This document shows positions 31,964 to 40,227 of a stretch of 64,000 bases of DNA, in pieces. The position numbers and the translations under genes are program-made. This DNA is from CATQHL01 sp965242895. GTDB lineage: Bacteria > Actinomycetota > Acidimicrobiia > Acidimicrobiales > CATQHL01. Position 1 is the first letter of the stretch. Each line of letters starts with the position of its first letter. The notes beneath the pieces are model-generated. The model ran no database searches. It was given only the letters and a program-made list of their open reading frames with translations, and had not been told where the DNA came from. Location of the stretch: contig OZ251507.1 in NCBI GenBank assembly GCA_965242895.1, positions 558,001-622,000 on the forward strand, written 5' to 3'.

Positions 31964-33718
31964 ATGAGCGACAAAGCACCGAACAACTCTTCGGGAGCCA
32001 ACACCGCTAACACAACCGACGCAGCCAAACCCGCCCGCGCAGCCGAAGCCATAGTCCTGCGGGAGATCACAAAGCGATTTCCGGGCGTGCTGGCCAACGA
32101 CCGTGTGAACCTGCGAGTCGAGACCGGGGAGATTCACGCCGTCTGCGGCGAGAACGGAGCGGGCAAGTCCACCCTGATGAAAATCCTCTACGGGATGCTG
32201 CCCTACGACGAGGGCGAAATGTTCGTGGACGGCGTCAAGACCCTGTTCCGCTCCCCCAAAGAGGCCATAGCCGCCGGAATCGGAATGGTGCACCAGCACT
32301 TCATGCTGGCCGACAACCTGACCGTGCTGGAAAACATCATCCTGGGCGAAGAGCCCACCAAACGCACAGGATGGCTGGATTTCGACGGCGCCCGGGAGCG
32401 GATCAGCGCCCTGGGCGAAGCCTACGGACTAGAGGTCGACCTCGACGAGCCGGTGGGCGAACTAGGAATCGGAGCACGCCAGAGGGTCGAGATAATCAAA
32501 GCCCTCTTCCGAGGCGCCAAGGTGCTCATTCTGGATGAACCCACCTCCGTCCTCGTCCCGCACGAAGTCGAGGAACTCTTCCGCAACATGCGTGAGATGC
32601 GCTCACGCGGCGGGACAATCATCTTCATCGACCACAAACTTGAAGAAGTCCTGGAAATCGCCGATCGGATAACCGTGCTTCGAGCTGGACGCACAGTGGG
32701 GACGGTCTCCCCCGCCGAAGTGACCACCCGCCAACTCGCCGAGATGATGGTGGGATCCGAACTGCCGGCACCCGGCACCAAGAAGACCGAACCCAGCGGC
32801 GCAGTCTCGCTTCGGGTCGAAGGGCTCAGCGTCGGCGGCGAGGACGAACGCTTCCTCCTCGAAGACGTCAGCTTTGAAGTCCGCAAAGGCGAGATACTGG
32901 GAATCGCCGGCGTGGAAGGCAACGGGCAGCAGGAACTAGTGGAAGCCCTGCTGGGAATGCGACCCAAAACAAAAGGCCGCGTCCTGCTGGAAGAAACAGA
33001 CATATCCAACTGGCCGGTCAGGGCGCGCCGCGAAGCCGGCATCGGCTACATCCCAGAAGACCGCCATCGGCGCGGCCTGCTGCTGCCCTCCCCCTTGTGG
33101 GAAAACACCATGCTCGGTTATCAGGGCCTGCCGCCCTTCTCATGGAAAAGTTTCTGGCTCACCCTCACAGGCGCACGCAAAAAAACCGCAGAATGCGTGA
33201 ACGCCTTCGACGTCAGAACACCCAGCATCGAGGTCGCCGCCCACGCCCTCTCCGGCGGCAACCAGCAAAAACTCATCATCGGCCGAGAGATGACGATGAA
33301 CCCTCGGCTGCTCATCGCAGCACACCCCACCAGAGGCATCGACGTGGGCGCCCAGGTGGCGGTCTGGGAGGCGCTGCGAGTCGCCCGCGAAGGGGGGCTT
33401 GCTGTTCTGCTGGTTTCTGCCGATCTAGACGAACTGATCGGGCTCTCCGACCGTCTCCTGGTGCTCTACCGAGGGCTGATAGCAGCAGAACTATCTCCCC
33501 AGAACGTCTCGCCGCGCGAACTGGGCGCCCACATGACCGGAGTGGCGTCCGCCGAAGGCGAAGCAGACGAGTCAGACGAAGCAGACGATGCAGACGCGTC
33601 CGCAGACGGCGAGGCAGACGAGGTAGACGAAGCAGACGATGCAGACAGGGCGGGCGCATCCGCCGACGGCCTCGCAGCCCAACCCCAGAACGCCGGCATC
33701 GCCGGCGTCCCCCGATGA
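31964..33718 (+). CDS. ABC transporter ATPase with two nucleotide-binding domains (nucleoside type)
   Basis: Energises the nucleoside importer formed with the next two genes. Domain 1 has Walker A GENGAGKST, signature LGIGARQRVEI and Walker B VLILDEPTS. Domain 2 has a degenerate Walker A (GVEGNGQQE), signature LSGGNQQKLIIG and AAHPTRGID. This uneven pair is normal for the RbsA/YufO-like class. The C-terminal 60 residues are an acidic repeat tail (DEADDADASADGEADEVDEA) not seen in most relatives. ATG start; the stop overlaps the permease start (ATGA). Confidence 0.94.
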   Translation: MSDKAPNNSSGANTANTTDAAKPARAAEAIVLREITKRFPGVLANDRVNLRVETGEIHAVCGENGAGKSTLMKILYGMLPYDEGEMFVDGVKTLFRSPKEAIAAGIGMVHQHFMLADNLTVLENIILGEEPTKRTGWLDFDGARERISALGEAYGLEVDLDEPVGELGIGARQRVEIIKALFRGAKVLILDEPTSVLVPHEVEELFRNMREMRSRGGTIIFIDHKLEEVLEIADRITVLRAGRTVGTVSPAEVTTRQLAEMMVGSELPAPGTKKTEPSGAVSLRVEGLSVGGEDERFLLEDVSFEVRKGEILGIAGVEGNGQQELVEALLGMRPKTKGRVLLEETDISNWPVRARREAGIGYIPEDRHRRGLLLPSPLWENTMLGYQGLPPFSWKSFWLTLTGARKKTAECVNAFDVRTPSIEVAAHALSGGNQQKLIIGREMTMNPRLLIAAHPTRGIDVGAQVAVWEALRVAREGGLAVLLVSADLDELIGLSDRLLVLYRGLIAAELSPQNVSPRELGAHMTGVASAEGEADESDEADDADASADGEADEVDEADDADRAGASADGLAAQPQNAGIAGVPR

Positions 33719-35016
33719 GCAACTCTGCGAACCACCGCCTCCCGCTCCGGCGAAGGATGCTGCTGTCGCTGGCGGCTCCGCTCTCGGCGCTCGTGCTGTC
33801 GCTCCTCGTGGCCGCCGTGGTGCTGCTCGTCAGCGGAAGCAACCCGATCCCCGCTTACGGGCGGATGTTCAGCTTTGGTTTCGAACTCGAGACGCTCGTC
33901 GACATGCTGAACCGCGCCACTCCCCTCTATCTCTCGGCAGTGGCCGTGGCCATCGGCTTTCGCATGAACCTGTTCAACATCGGCGTGGAGGGTCAGTACA
34001 TCCTTGCCGCCATAATCGCCGCACAGGTGGCGGCAGAGGTATCCCTGCCCGCTCCGCTGCACCTGACAGTGATCATCCTCACGGCCATGGCAGCGGGAGC
34101 GGCCTGGGCGCTCATAGCCGGCGTCCTGAAAGTGACCCGCAACGTGCACGAGGTGATCTCCACGATCATGCTGAACGCCATAGCCATCAAACTGGTGGTG
34201 GCCATGCTATTCCGGCGCTGGGACGTTCCGGACGCCTCCCTCAACCAGGAGACGGCCGAAATAGCCGCCTCAGGGCGCATGCCCAACCTCAACAGTGTGG
34301 CCGAGTTGGTGACGCGCGACATCGGCAAAGGACGCCAGATCTGGGGGTTCATAATTGTGGCCGTCCTCGTCGGGATCCTCTATTGGATATACGCGGCGCG
34401 CACCCGCCCTGGCTACGACCTGAGAGCGTCAGGCATAAACCCCACGGCAGCGGAAGCCGCAGGCGTCAATCCCAAACGAACCGTCGTGCTAACGATGGCC
34501 ATGAGCGGAGCGGTGGCCGGGCTCGTAGGACTTCCAGAGATACTCGGGCGGGATTACGCATACGGGCTTCAGTTCACGCAGATGCTGGGCTTCGGCGGCA
34601 TAGCCGTGGCTCTCCTAGGGCAGAACCACCCGGGCGGGATCGCCCTGAGTGCGCTGGTGTTCGGCTTCCTGGACAGCGCCGCCCCTATTCTGGACGCAAG
34701 CGGCTACGCCCCCCAGGAGATAGTCGAGATCATGAAGGGGGTCATCATCTTCACGGCCGTCATCACATACGTGGTGACGCAGCGCCGCAAGCGAGACGAG
34801 GAGGCGCGTGCGGCAGCAAGGGCGATGAGCAGTCCAGAGGGCGAGTCGTCCGCATTTTCGAAACCGGAGAAGCCGGAACTGCCCGCAGCGGAAGCTCCCG
34901 CAGAGCCAGCGACGCCAGCGACACCGCCTGCCCCCTCTGACACACCCCTCGAGCCCGGGCAGAAGCCGAAGCCGAAGCCGAAGCCCGAGAAAACCGAAAG
35001 ACGCTGGCGCAGATGA
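33715..35016 (+). CDS. ABC transporter permease, nucleoside type (first subunit)
   Basis: Inner-membrane channel subunit of the branched-chain/BPD_transp_2 family. After the start (MSNSANHRLPLRRRM) come about ten hydrophobic segments; FRMNLFNIGVEGQYILAA and the cytoplasmic coupling region TRPGYDLRASGINPTAAEAA are conserved. The C-terminal tail is Pro/Lys/Ala-rich (PKPKPKPEKTERRWRR). Its ATG overlaps the previous stop, and its own stop overlaps the next start, which shows translational coupling. Confidence 0.93.
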   Translation: MSNSANHRLPLRRRMLLSLAAPLSALVLSLLVAAVVLLVSGSNPIPAYGRMFSFGFELETLVDMLNRATPLYLSAVAVAIGFRMNLFNIGVEGQYILAAIIAAQVAAEVSLPAPLHLTVIILTAMAAGAAWALIAGVLKVTRNVHEVISTIMLNAIAIKLVVAMLFRRWDVPDASLNQETAEIAASGRMPNLNSVAELVTRDIGKGRQIWGFIIVAVLVGILYWIYAARTRPGYDLRASGINPTAAEAAGVNPKRTVVLTMAMSGAVAGLVGLPEILGRDYAYGLQFTQMLGFGGIAVALLGQNHPGGIALSALVFGFLDSAAPILDASGYAPQEIVEIMKGVIIFTAVITYVVTQRRKRDEEARAAARAMSSPEGESSAFSKPEKPELPAAEAPAEPATPATPPAPSDTPLEPGQKPKPKPKPEKTERRWRR

Positions 35017-36398
35017 CCCTCGCAGCAACTCCGCCGGACGAAGCGGAATCTCCCGTCCGCAAACTCTGGGGCAGAATCCCCACCAGCGATCTCAAACCCC
35101 TGCGCTGGCAGCGCATCCTTCTGCTCTCGCTGACCCTGGTTCTGCTGATCGCCATCACCGAGGAGTTTGCCCGCACGCCGACCGACGCAATGTCGTCGAG
35201 CACGACTTGGACGCAGGCTCTCGCCTACGCAGTGCCGGTGCTCATGGCAGCCCTAGGCGGCGTGTTCGCCGAGCGGGCAGGGGTAGTGAACATCGGTCTG
35301 GAAGGGATGCTCATCCTGGGCACCTGGTTCGGCGCCTGGGGCGCACTGAACTTCGGGCCCTGGTGGGGAATCCTGATCGGCATGGGCGGGGGCGCTGCAG
35401 GGGGTCTGCTGCACGCCCTGGCCACCGTCGGGTTCGGAGTAGACCACATCATCTCCGGGGTGGCCATCAACCTCATGGCGCCTGGGGTCACCCGATTTCT
35501 CTCCGACAAGGTCTTCAGCAACCGTGAGGGCGGCGGCATCACGCAGTCGCCGAGCGTGGAAGACGCCGGGTCGTTCAGCCTTCCGTTCCTGGCGGGGGGA
35601 GGAGGCACCTCCGACCTGCTCGGCTGGATCGAACGAGGCGGACGAAGCAGGGAAGAATTCCGAGAACTCAGAAACGAACTCAGGGCGGCAGGAGCCGCAA
35701 ACCCCGAACCGGGTGACTGGTTCCTGATTTCCGACGCCGCCGGGGTGCTCCGCGGCTTCGTCCACGACGTCTCCTGGTTCACGCTCATCGCCTACGCCAT
35801 CGTCCCTATCTCGGTCTTGCTGTTGTGGAAGACCTCCTTCGGACTGCGCCTTCGCAGTTGCGGCGAACACCCGATAGCTGCCGACAGCCTCGGCGTGAAC
35901 GTCTACCGCTACAAGTACTACGGGGTCATCATCAGCGGCGCCCTGGCCGGCTTCGGCGGCGCTTACCTAGTGATTCACCTCACCAACTTCTACCGCGAAG
36001 GGCAGACGGCCGGCAGGGGGTTCATCGGCCTAGCCACCACCATCTTCGGCAACTGGCGCCCGACAGGGGCGGCAGGAGGTTCCCTCATCTTCGGCTTCAC
36101 CGAAGTCCTGCAGCTGCGGGATCGGACGGCGGCGCACGCCCTGCTCCTGTTCGTGGCGCTCTTGCTGGGCGTCCTGACCGTCTTCCATCTCGTTCGCCGT
36201 CGAGGGCGTCTGGCCGGCTTCCTAGCCCTGGCGTCGGCAGGTTTTGTCGTCTGGTACGTCACCACAGAATCGGTGCCTAGGCAACTCCCGCAGGCGCTCC
36301 CCTACATCGTGGTGCTCCTAGTGCTCCTTTTCTACGCATCAAGGCTGCGCATGCCAGCCGCCGACGGACTCCCCTACCGAAGAGGCCAACAAGAATGA
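35013..36398 (+). CDS. ABC transporter permease, nucleoside type (second subunit)
   Basis: Partner permease. The conserved ERAGVVNIGLEGMLILG and SCGEHPIAADSLGVNVYRYKYY segments are clear. A loop of about 80 residues between DKVFSNREGG and HDVSWFTLIAYA is polar and unusual; it may face outside and contact the binding lipoprotein. 461 residues, longer than the usual 310-350 owing to this loop and an extra C-terminal membrane region. Coupled by ATGA overlaps on both sides. Confidence 0.92.
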   Translation: MTLAATPPDEAESPVRKLWGRIPTSDLKPLRWQRILLLSLTLVLLIAITEEFARTPTDAMSSSTTWTQALAYAVPVLMAALGGVFAERAGVVNIGLEGMLILGTWFGAWGALNFGPWWGILIGMGGGAAGGLLHALATVGFGVDHIISGVAINLMAPGVTRFLSDKVFSNREGGGITQSPSVEDAGSFSLPFLAGGGGTSDLLGWIERGGRSREEFRELRNELRAAGAANPEPGDWFLISDAAGVLRGFVHDVSWFTLIAYAIVPISVLLLWKTSFGLRLRSCGEHPIAADSLGVNVYRYKYYGVIISGALAGFGGAYLVIHLTNFYREGQTAGRGFIGLATTIFGNWRPTGAAGGSLIFGFTEVLQLRDRTAAHALLLFVALLLGVLTVFHLVRRRGRLAGFLALASAGFVVWYVTTESVPRQLPQALPYIVVLLVLLFYASRLRMPAADGLPYRRGQQE

Positions 36399-36838
36399 AC
36401 CTGCCCAGCGACCACCACCCGTCCAGCGCCGACAACCACCACCCCCCGCCAGCCGCCGACTGGGGCGACCTGTTCGAGCGCGCCCGCAACGCAGCCCGCA
36501 ACGCCTACGCCCCCTACTCCCGCTACTACGTGGGAGCCGCCGGACTAGTCGACGACGGGCGCATCGTGATCGGCTGCAACGTCGAGAACGCCTCATACGG
36601 GCTGACGCTCTGCGCCGAGTGCGCCCTGGTCTGCGACCTGCACAACAGCGGCGGCGGCAAACTGCTGGCAGTGGCGGTGGTGAGCGGCAGCGACCTCAGC
36701 GCCCTGAAGCCCGGCAAGCCCTGCGGCCGCTGCCGTCAAGTCCTCTACGAGGCGGGCGGCGGAAGCCTTCTGCTCAACGAGCGCTACGACTTGGCGGAAA
36801 TCCTCCCCGACGCCTTCGGCCCCGACGACTTGCGATGA
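36395..36838 (+). CDS. cdd: Cytidine deaminase
   Basis: Converts cytidine and deoxycytidine to (deoxy)uridine. The zinc site is TLCAECALV (Cys ligand and catalytic Glu) and PCGRCRQVL (two Cys ligands), and the substrate loop GCNVENASYG is intact. 147 residues including a His/Pro-rich N-terminal extension of about 20. Overlaps the permease by ATGA; its stop overlaps the start of the 24-codon leader at 36835. Confidence 0.96.
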   Translation: MNLPSDHHPSSADNHHPPPAADWGDLFERARNAARNAYAPYSRYYVGAAGLVDDGRIVIGCNVENASYGLTLCAECALVCDLHNSGGGKLLAVAVVSGSDLSALKPGKPCGRCRQVLYEAGGGSLLLNERYDLAEILPDAFGPDDLR

Positions 36839-36909
36839 CCTACTACCGAGCCACCGAGTTGACCACGTCTGGAGCTGGTCTCACCCCGCTTCCCCTCCGC
36901 CTGCGATGA
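36835..36909 (+). CDS. 24-codon coupled leader peptide: duplicate of the deoA start
   Basis: A 32-base sequence containing the deoA start occurs twice, at 36831 and 36902, 71 bases apart. The first copy opens a 24-codon frame beginning MTYYRATEL, identical to the first nine residues of DeoA, then diverging (TTSGAGLTPLPLRLR). Its ATG overlaps the cdd stop and its TGA overlaps the deoA ATG, so ribosome coupling is preserved through the insert. Whether the peptide itself does anything is unknown. Confidence 0.7.
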   Translation: MTYYRATELTTSGAGLTPLPLRLR

Positions 36910-38327
36910 CCTACTACCGAGCCACCGAGTTGATCTGCGCCAAGCGCGACGGAGCGGAACTGGAGCCCGCCGCCCTGGCCTGGTTTGTGGATGCGGCAGC
37001 GGGCGGGCGCATCCCCGACGAGCAGACAGCCGCGATGCTGATGGCCATCTTCTTTCAGGGGCTCAGCCCCGTCGAACTTTCCGCCTGGACGGCGGCGATG
37101 ATCGACTCCGGCGAGCGTCTAGACATCTCCGGGCTGACTCGTCCGACGGTCGACAAGCACTCCACCGGCGGCGTCGGCGACAAGGTCTCGCTGGTGCTGG
37201 CGCCCCTGGCGGCTGCGTGCGGAGCAGCCGTCCCTCAACTCTCCGGACGAGGGCTCGCCCACTCCGGCGGCACGTTGGACAAACTGGAGGCCATCGCAGG
37301 CTGGAGGGCGTCTCTGAGCAACGAGGAGATCAAGCGTCAGCTCGCCGACATCGGCGTCGTGATCTGTGCGGCTGGCGCAGGGCTCGCCCCAGCCGACCGC
37401 CACCTCTACGCCCTGCGGGACGTCACCGGAACCGTCGAGTCGATCCCCCTGGTGGCCAGCTCCATCATGAGCAAGAAGATCGCCGAAGGCACCGACGCTC
37501 TGGTGCTCGACGTCAAGGTGGGCAGCGGCGCCTTCATGAAGGATCGGCGTTCGGCTCGCCGCCTAGCCGAGACGATGGTCGCCCTCGGCGCCGACTACGG
37601 AGTTCGCACGACCGCCCTGCTCACCGACATGAACACCCCCCTCGGACGAGCCGTCGGCTGTTCGCTCGAAGTAACCGAAGCGGTCGAGACCTTGGCAGGG
37701 GGCGGCCCCGACGACCTCCTGGAAATCACCCTGGCCTTGGCCCAGGAAATGGTGCTCTCCGCCGCTCTGGACTGCGACCCCGCTGCGGTGCTGTCCTCCG
37801 GGCGGGCCATGGACTGCTGGCGGCGCATGATCGCGGCGCAGGGCGGGGACTTGAACGCTCCCATGAGAAAGGCGCCCGTGACCGAGTACGTAACGTCGTC
37901 GGGCGACGGAGTGCTCAGCCGGCTAGACGCCCTGGCCGTCGGCACGGCGGCCTGGCGGCTCGGAGCAGGGCGCGACCGCAAAGACGACCCCGTCGACCAT
38001 GCCGCAGGCGTGGATTGCCTAGTCAAACCCGGGGAAAGGGTGCGGGCAGGCCAGCCGATCCTGGAGCTCCACACCTCCGAGGAAAGCCGCCTAGCCGCTG
38101 CACTGGCCGCGCTCGAGGGCGGCTTCGAAGTCAGCAGCGCCGCCGACGGCGGGACGGCAAGCCAAGGCTGCAACGCCGCCGACGGCGAGAGCGGCGGCGG
38201 GGCGGACAGCAGCAGCGGCGGGGCGGACAGCAGCGCCGCCGGCAGCGGCAGCGCCAGCAGCGCCGAGACGGAGGAACTCCCCCGCACGGGCAGCGCTCTC
38301 GTCCTAGAGCGAATCGGAAACTCCTAG
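36906..38327 (+). CDS. deoA: Thymidine / pyrimidine-nucleoside phosphorylase
   Basis: Phosphorolysis of thymidine (or uridine) to base and sugar-1-phosphate. The phosphate and substrate sites are clear: DKHSTGGVGDKVSL, SGRGLAHSGGTLDKLEAI and PLVASSIMSKKIAEGTDALV followed by VLDVKVGSGAFMK. 473 residues; the core resembles the usual 430-440. The C-terminal 55 residues after ALEGGFEV contain a Gly/Ala/Asp/Ser low-complexity insertion (GGADSSSGGADSSAAGSG). Completes the salvage route after transport and deamination. Confidence 0.95.
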   Translation: MTYYRATELICAKRDGAELEPAALAWFVDAAAGGRIPDEQTAAMLMAIFFQGLSPVELSAWTAAMIDSGERLDISGLTRPTVDKHSTGGVGDKVSLVLAPLAAACGAAVPQLSGRGLAHSGGTLDKLEAIAGWRASLSNEEIKRQLADIGVVICAAGAGLAPADRHLYALRDVTGTVESIPLVASSIMSKKIAEGTDALVLDVKVGSGAFMKDRRSARRLAETMVALGADYGVRTTALLTDMNTPLGRAVGCSLEVTEAVETLAGGGPDDLLEITLALAQEMVLSAALDCDPAAVLSSGRAMDCWRRMIAAQGGDLNAPMRKAPVTEYVTSSGDGVLSRLDALAVGTAAWRLGAGRDRKDDPVDHAAGVDCLVKPGERVRAGQPILELHTSEESRLAAALAALEGGFEVSSAADGGTASQGCNAADGESGGGADSSSGGADSSAAGSGSASSAETEELPRTGSALVLERIGNS

Positions 38328-39226
38328 TGGTAAGCGTCGAACGTCTAGCTGACTACCGCCGAGACGGCTACGCAGTCCTGCCCGACGCCGTGCCAGCAGA
38401 AGACTGCCTAGCACTGCGGGCGAGGGCGGTGGAGATAGCAGAAAAGTTCGACTACACCGGCCGGGGAAAGACCTTTTCCACCACAGAACAGTCCCATTCC
38501 GACGAGGAGTACTTCCTGACCTCAGGCGGAGTAGTGCGCTGTTTCCTAGAGGAAGGGGTGCTCGACCCCAGCGGGCGGCTGAGAGTGGATGCGGTCAACG
38601 CAGTCAACAAGATCGGCCACGCCATGCACGACCTTGACGAGGTCTTCGCCGGATTCTCCTACACACCCATCGTGGCCGAGTTCCTAGCTGGGATCGGAAT
38701 GAGCCAGCCGCAGATGCTCCAGTCGATGTACATCTTCAAGTCACCAGGCACAGGAAGCGCCGTCGTCGGACACATCGACCACTCCTTCCTCTGGACGGAG
38801 CCTCCGTCGGTGACGGCGTTCTGGTACGCCATCGACGACGCCAGCGTAGAGAACGGCTGTTTGTGGGTGCTGGCGGGTGGGCACCGCAGCCAGCCGATCC
38901 GTCAGCGTTTCCGTAGAAAGGGCAAGGAGGGCATGGAGGGCTCCGCTACGACCATAGAGGTCTTCGACGACGCTCCGTACCCGATCGACGAGTTCATCCC
39001 CGTAGAAGCCCGGCGCGGCACGCTTGTCGTCTTCGACGGGCTCCTCCCCCACTTCAGCGAGCACAACCACTCCGACCAACCTCGCCACGCCTACACAACG
39101 CACGTGATAGACGGAGAAGCCGACTACCTAAAGGACAACTGGCTGCGGAGGGGCAGCGACCTGCCGCTGCGCCCGCTCTACGACGAAGTAGAACGCCGCC
39201 GCCGCACCCCCTCTGCCACGAAGTAA
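38327..39226 (+). CDS. Phytanoyl-CoA dioxygenase (PhyH) family protein
   Basis: Fe(II)/2-oxoglutarate-dependent oxygenase. The metal ligands are His149 and Asp151 in VVGHIDHSFLW and a distal His near 242 in LLPHFSEHNHSDQPRHAY; the nearby Arg is the likely 2-oxoglutarate anchor. The GTG start shares its G with the deoA stop (TAGTG), so it is translated with the nucleoside operon. Length is 299 residues. The substrate is unknown; the context suggests a nucleoside, base or sugar product, which is speculative. The last codons form the first unit of a minisatellite. Confidence 0.88.
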   Translation: MVSVERLADYRRDGYAVLPDAVPAEDCLALRARAVEIAEKFDYTGRGKTFSTTEQSHSDEEYFLTSGGVVRCFLEEGVLDPSGRLRVDAVNAVNKIGHAMHDLDEVFAGFSYTPIVAEFLAGIGMSQPQMLQSMYIFKSPGTGSAVVGHIDHSFLWTEPPSVTAFWYAIDDASVENGCLWVLAGGHRSQPIRQRFRRKGKEGMEGSATTIEVFDDAPYPIDEFIPVEARRGTLVVFDGLLPHFSEHNHSDQPRHAYTTHVIDGEADYLKDNWLRRGSDLPLRPLYDEVERRRRTPSATK

Positions 39227-39437
39227 AACGCCGTCGCACCCCCTCTACGACGAAGTAAAACGCCGCCGCCGCGCCCCCTCGACCACAAAGTAAAACGCCG
39301 CCGCGCCCCCTCTGCCACAAAGTGAAAAGCCGCCGCCGCACCCCCTCTGCCACGAAGTAAAACGCCGTCGCACCCCCTCTACGACGAAGTAAAACGCCGT
39401 CGCCGCGCCCCCTCGACCACAAAGTAAAACGCCGTCT
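39185..39437. repeat. 32-36-base minisatellite that grows out of the PhyH gene 3' end
   Basis: About eight units carrying aagtaaaacgccg plus a C-rich stretch occur at 39185, 39221, 39253, 39288, 39320, 39355, 39388 and 39422. The first unit is coding and the second contains the gene's TAA; the aagtaaaacg core, with its stop, is kept in nearly all units. Units differ (ctctgccacg, ctctacgacg, cctcgaccac) and the order of the three types repeats, giving a higher-order unit of about 100 bases. Confidence 0.9.
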
Positions 39438-39515
39438 ATGCTGTTGGGCGGCGTTTCGGGTCTCTGGAGTTCGAGCGTCTGAGACCGGTGAGCAAGTCAA
39501 CTTGGAGCAAAGAGC

Positions 39516-39827
39516 ATGGACGACGAGGCGAGAGAAAACGAAGAAGAAGGACACGCCGATGAGGGGCGCGCCGATCAGGTAGCTATCCGCGTGCCGCCCG
39601 AACTGGAGGGGGGCGTCTGGGCAAACTTCGCCGCTATCACGCACAGTCCGTACGAGTTCACGTTGGATTTCGTGCGCATGACCTTCGACGGCGCTCAACC
39701 GCGCGGAGGAGTCCTAGTCCAGCGGGTCAACATGCCCCCGCTGTTCGTGCAGCAACTCATAGACGCCCTAGGAGACAACTGGAAAAAGTACGCCGACAAA
39801 GCCATGCCCCGAGAAGTCAGAGAATAA
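39516..39827 (+). CDS. DUF3467 family protein
   Basis: A 103-residue protein of the DUF3467 family: VPPELEGGVWANFAAITHSPYEFTLDFVRM and a C-terminal INxL-like VNMPPLFVQQLIDALGDNW are the family pattern, preceded by an acidic N-terminus. Function is unknown. ATG start with an AAAGAG just upstream. It stands alone between the minisatellite and the secreted-protein locus. Confidence 0.85.
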   Translation: MDDEARENEEEGHADEGRADQVAIRVPPELEGGVWANFAAITHSPYEFTLDFVRMTFDGAQPRGGVLVQRVNMPPLFVQQLIDALGDNWKKYADKAMPREVRE

Positions 39828-39852
39828 CAAGCAGGAAACTCGACCGCCGGAG

Positions 39853-39881
39853 TTGCGAGACGCAGCACTTCATGCTAGGGT
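39853..39881 (+). promoter_or_regulatory. Candidate sigma-70-type promoter for the secreted FN3 protease locus
   Basis: TTGCGA (39853-39858) and TAGGGT (39876-39881) are separated by exactly 17 bases and lie about 110 bases upstream of the GTG at 39992, in a locally AT-rich stretch. A second TATGCT follows at 39891. This is inferred from consensus only. Confidence 0.4.
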
Positions 39882-39991
39882 TCGTTAATTATGCTAAACT
39901 TCGAAAGCCAAGTTCGAACAAGCGTCCGCGCAGTCGAGTAACGTTCCTAGGGACGTGAAAAGCTAAGTAGTGGCAATTTAAGGAGGCCTCC

Positions 39992-40204
39992 GTGCCGTCA
40001 CCCCAAGAATGCTCAAGCGAAAAGTCAATTCTCATCAGGCCGCTCTTAGTGTCCGTGCTGCTAGCCGCCTCCCTGGCGGCGCCCATGACCCTGCCCGCAG
40101 AAAGCGTCTCCGCGCTGGACGGAGAAGCAGCAGGGGGGGGGGGAGGGGGCAATTCGTCGCCCGATTCGGAAGTGAAACACCGCTCGATCACCCCAGAAGA
40201 CTAG
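39992..40204 (+). CDS. Signal-peptide frame upstream of the giant FN3 protease (frame-broken N-terminus)
   Basis: GTG start with AAGGAGG six bases upstream, the best ribosome binding site in this locus. The 70-residue product has a clear secretion signal: a Lys near the start, the core LIRPLLVSVLLAASLAAPM and a cleavage site around AESVSALDG. It runs through the 11-G tract at 40133 and stops at 40204. One extra G (or two fewer), or a -1 ribosomal or transcriptional slip on the G run, would move it into the long frame that ends at 45816. On its own it makes only a short secreted peptide, so it is most likely the true N-terminus of the giant protein. Confidence 0.75.
   Translation: MPSPQECSSEKSILIRPLLVSVLLAASLAAPMTLPAESVSALDGEAAGGGGGGNSSPDSEVKHRSITPED
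40133..40149 (+). promoter_or_regulatory. Poly-G slippage tract (11 G, A, 5 G)
   Basis: Eleven consecutive G, one A and five more G lie between the signal-peptide frame and the long protease frame. The offset between the two frames is exactly what a single inserted G, two deleted G, or a -1 slip would correct. Such tracts act as phase-variation switches in other bacteria; here this is inferred from frame geometry. Confidence 0.7.
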
Positions 40205-40227
40205 AACCGCCCACGGAAGCAAACAGC

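Noticed and set aside
33097..33714. Upstream extension of the first permease frame into the ABC ATPase gene
   Set aside because: The ATPase C-terminal domain is conserved there, and the permease has a proper ATGA-coupled start at 33715.
37217..38326. Open frame running through deoA in another phase into the PhyH gene
   Set aside because: Only the part from the GTG at 38327 carries family motifs; the upstream part is Arg-rich and overlaps a clearly conserved deoA.
39185..39437. CRISPR-like regular repeat array
   Set aside because: The units are contiguous, with no unique spacers, no palindromic repeat and no cas genes; it is a minisatellite.
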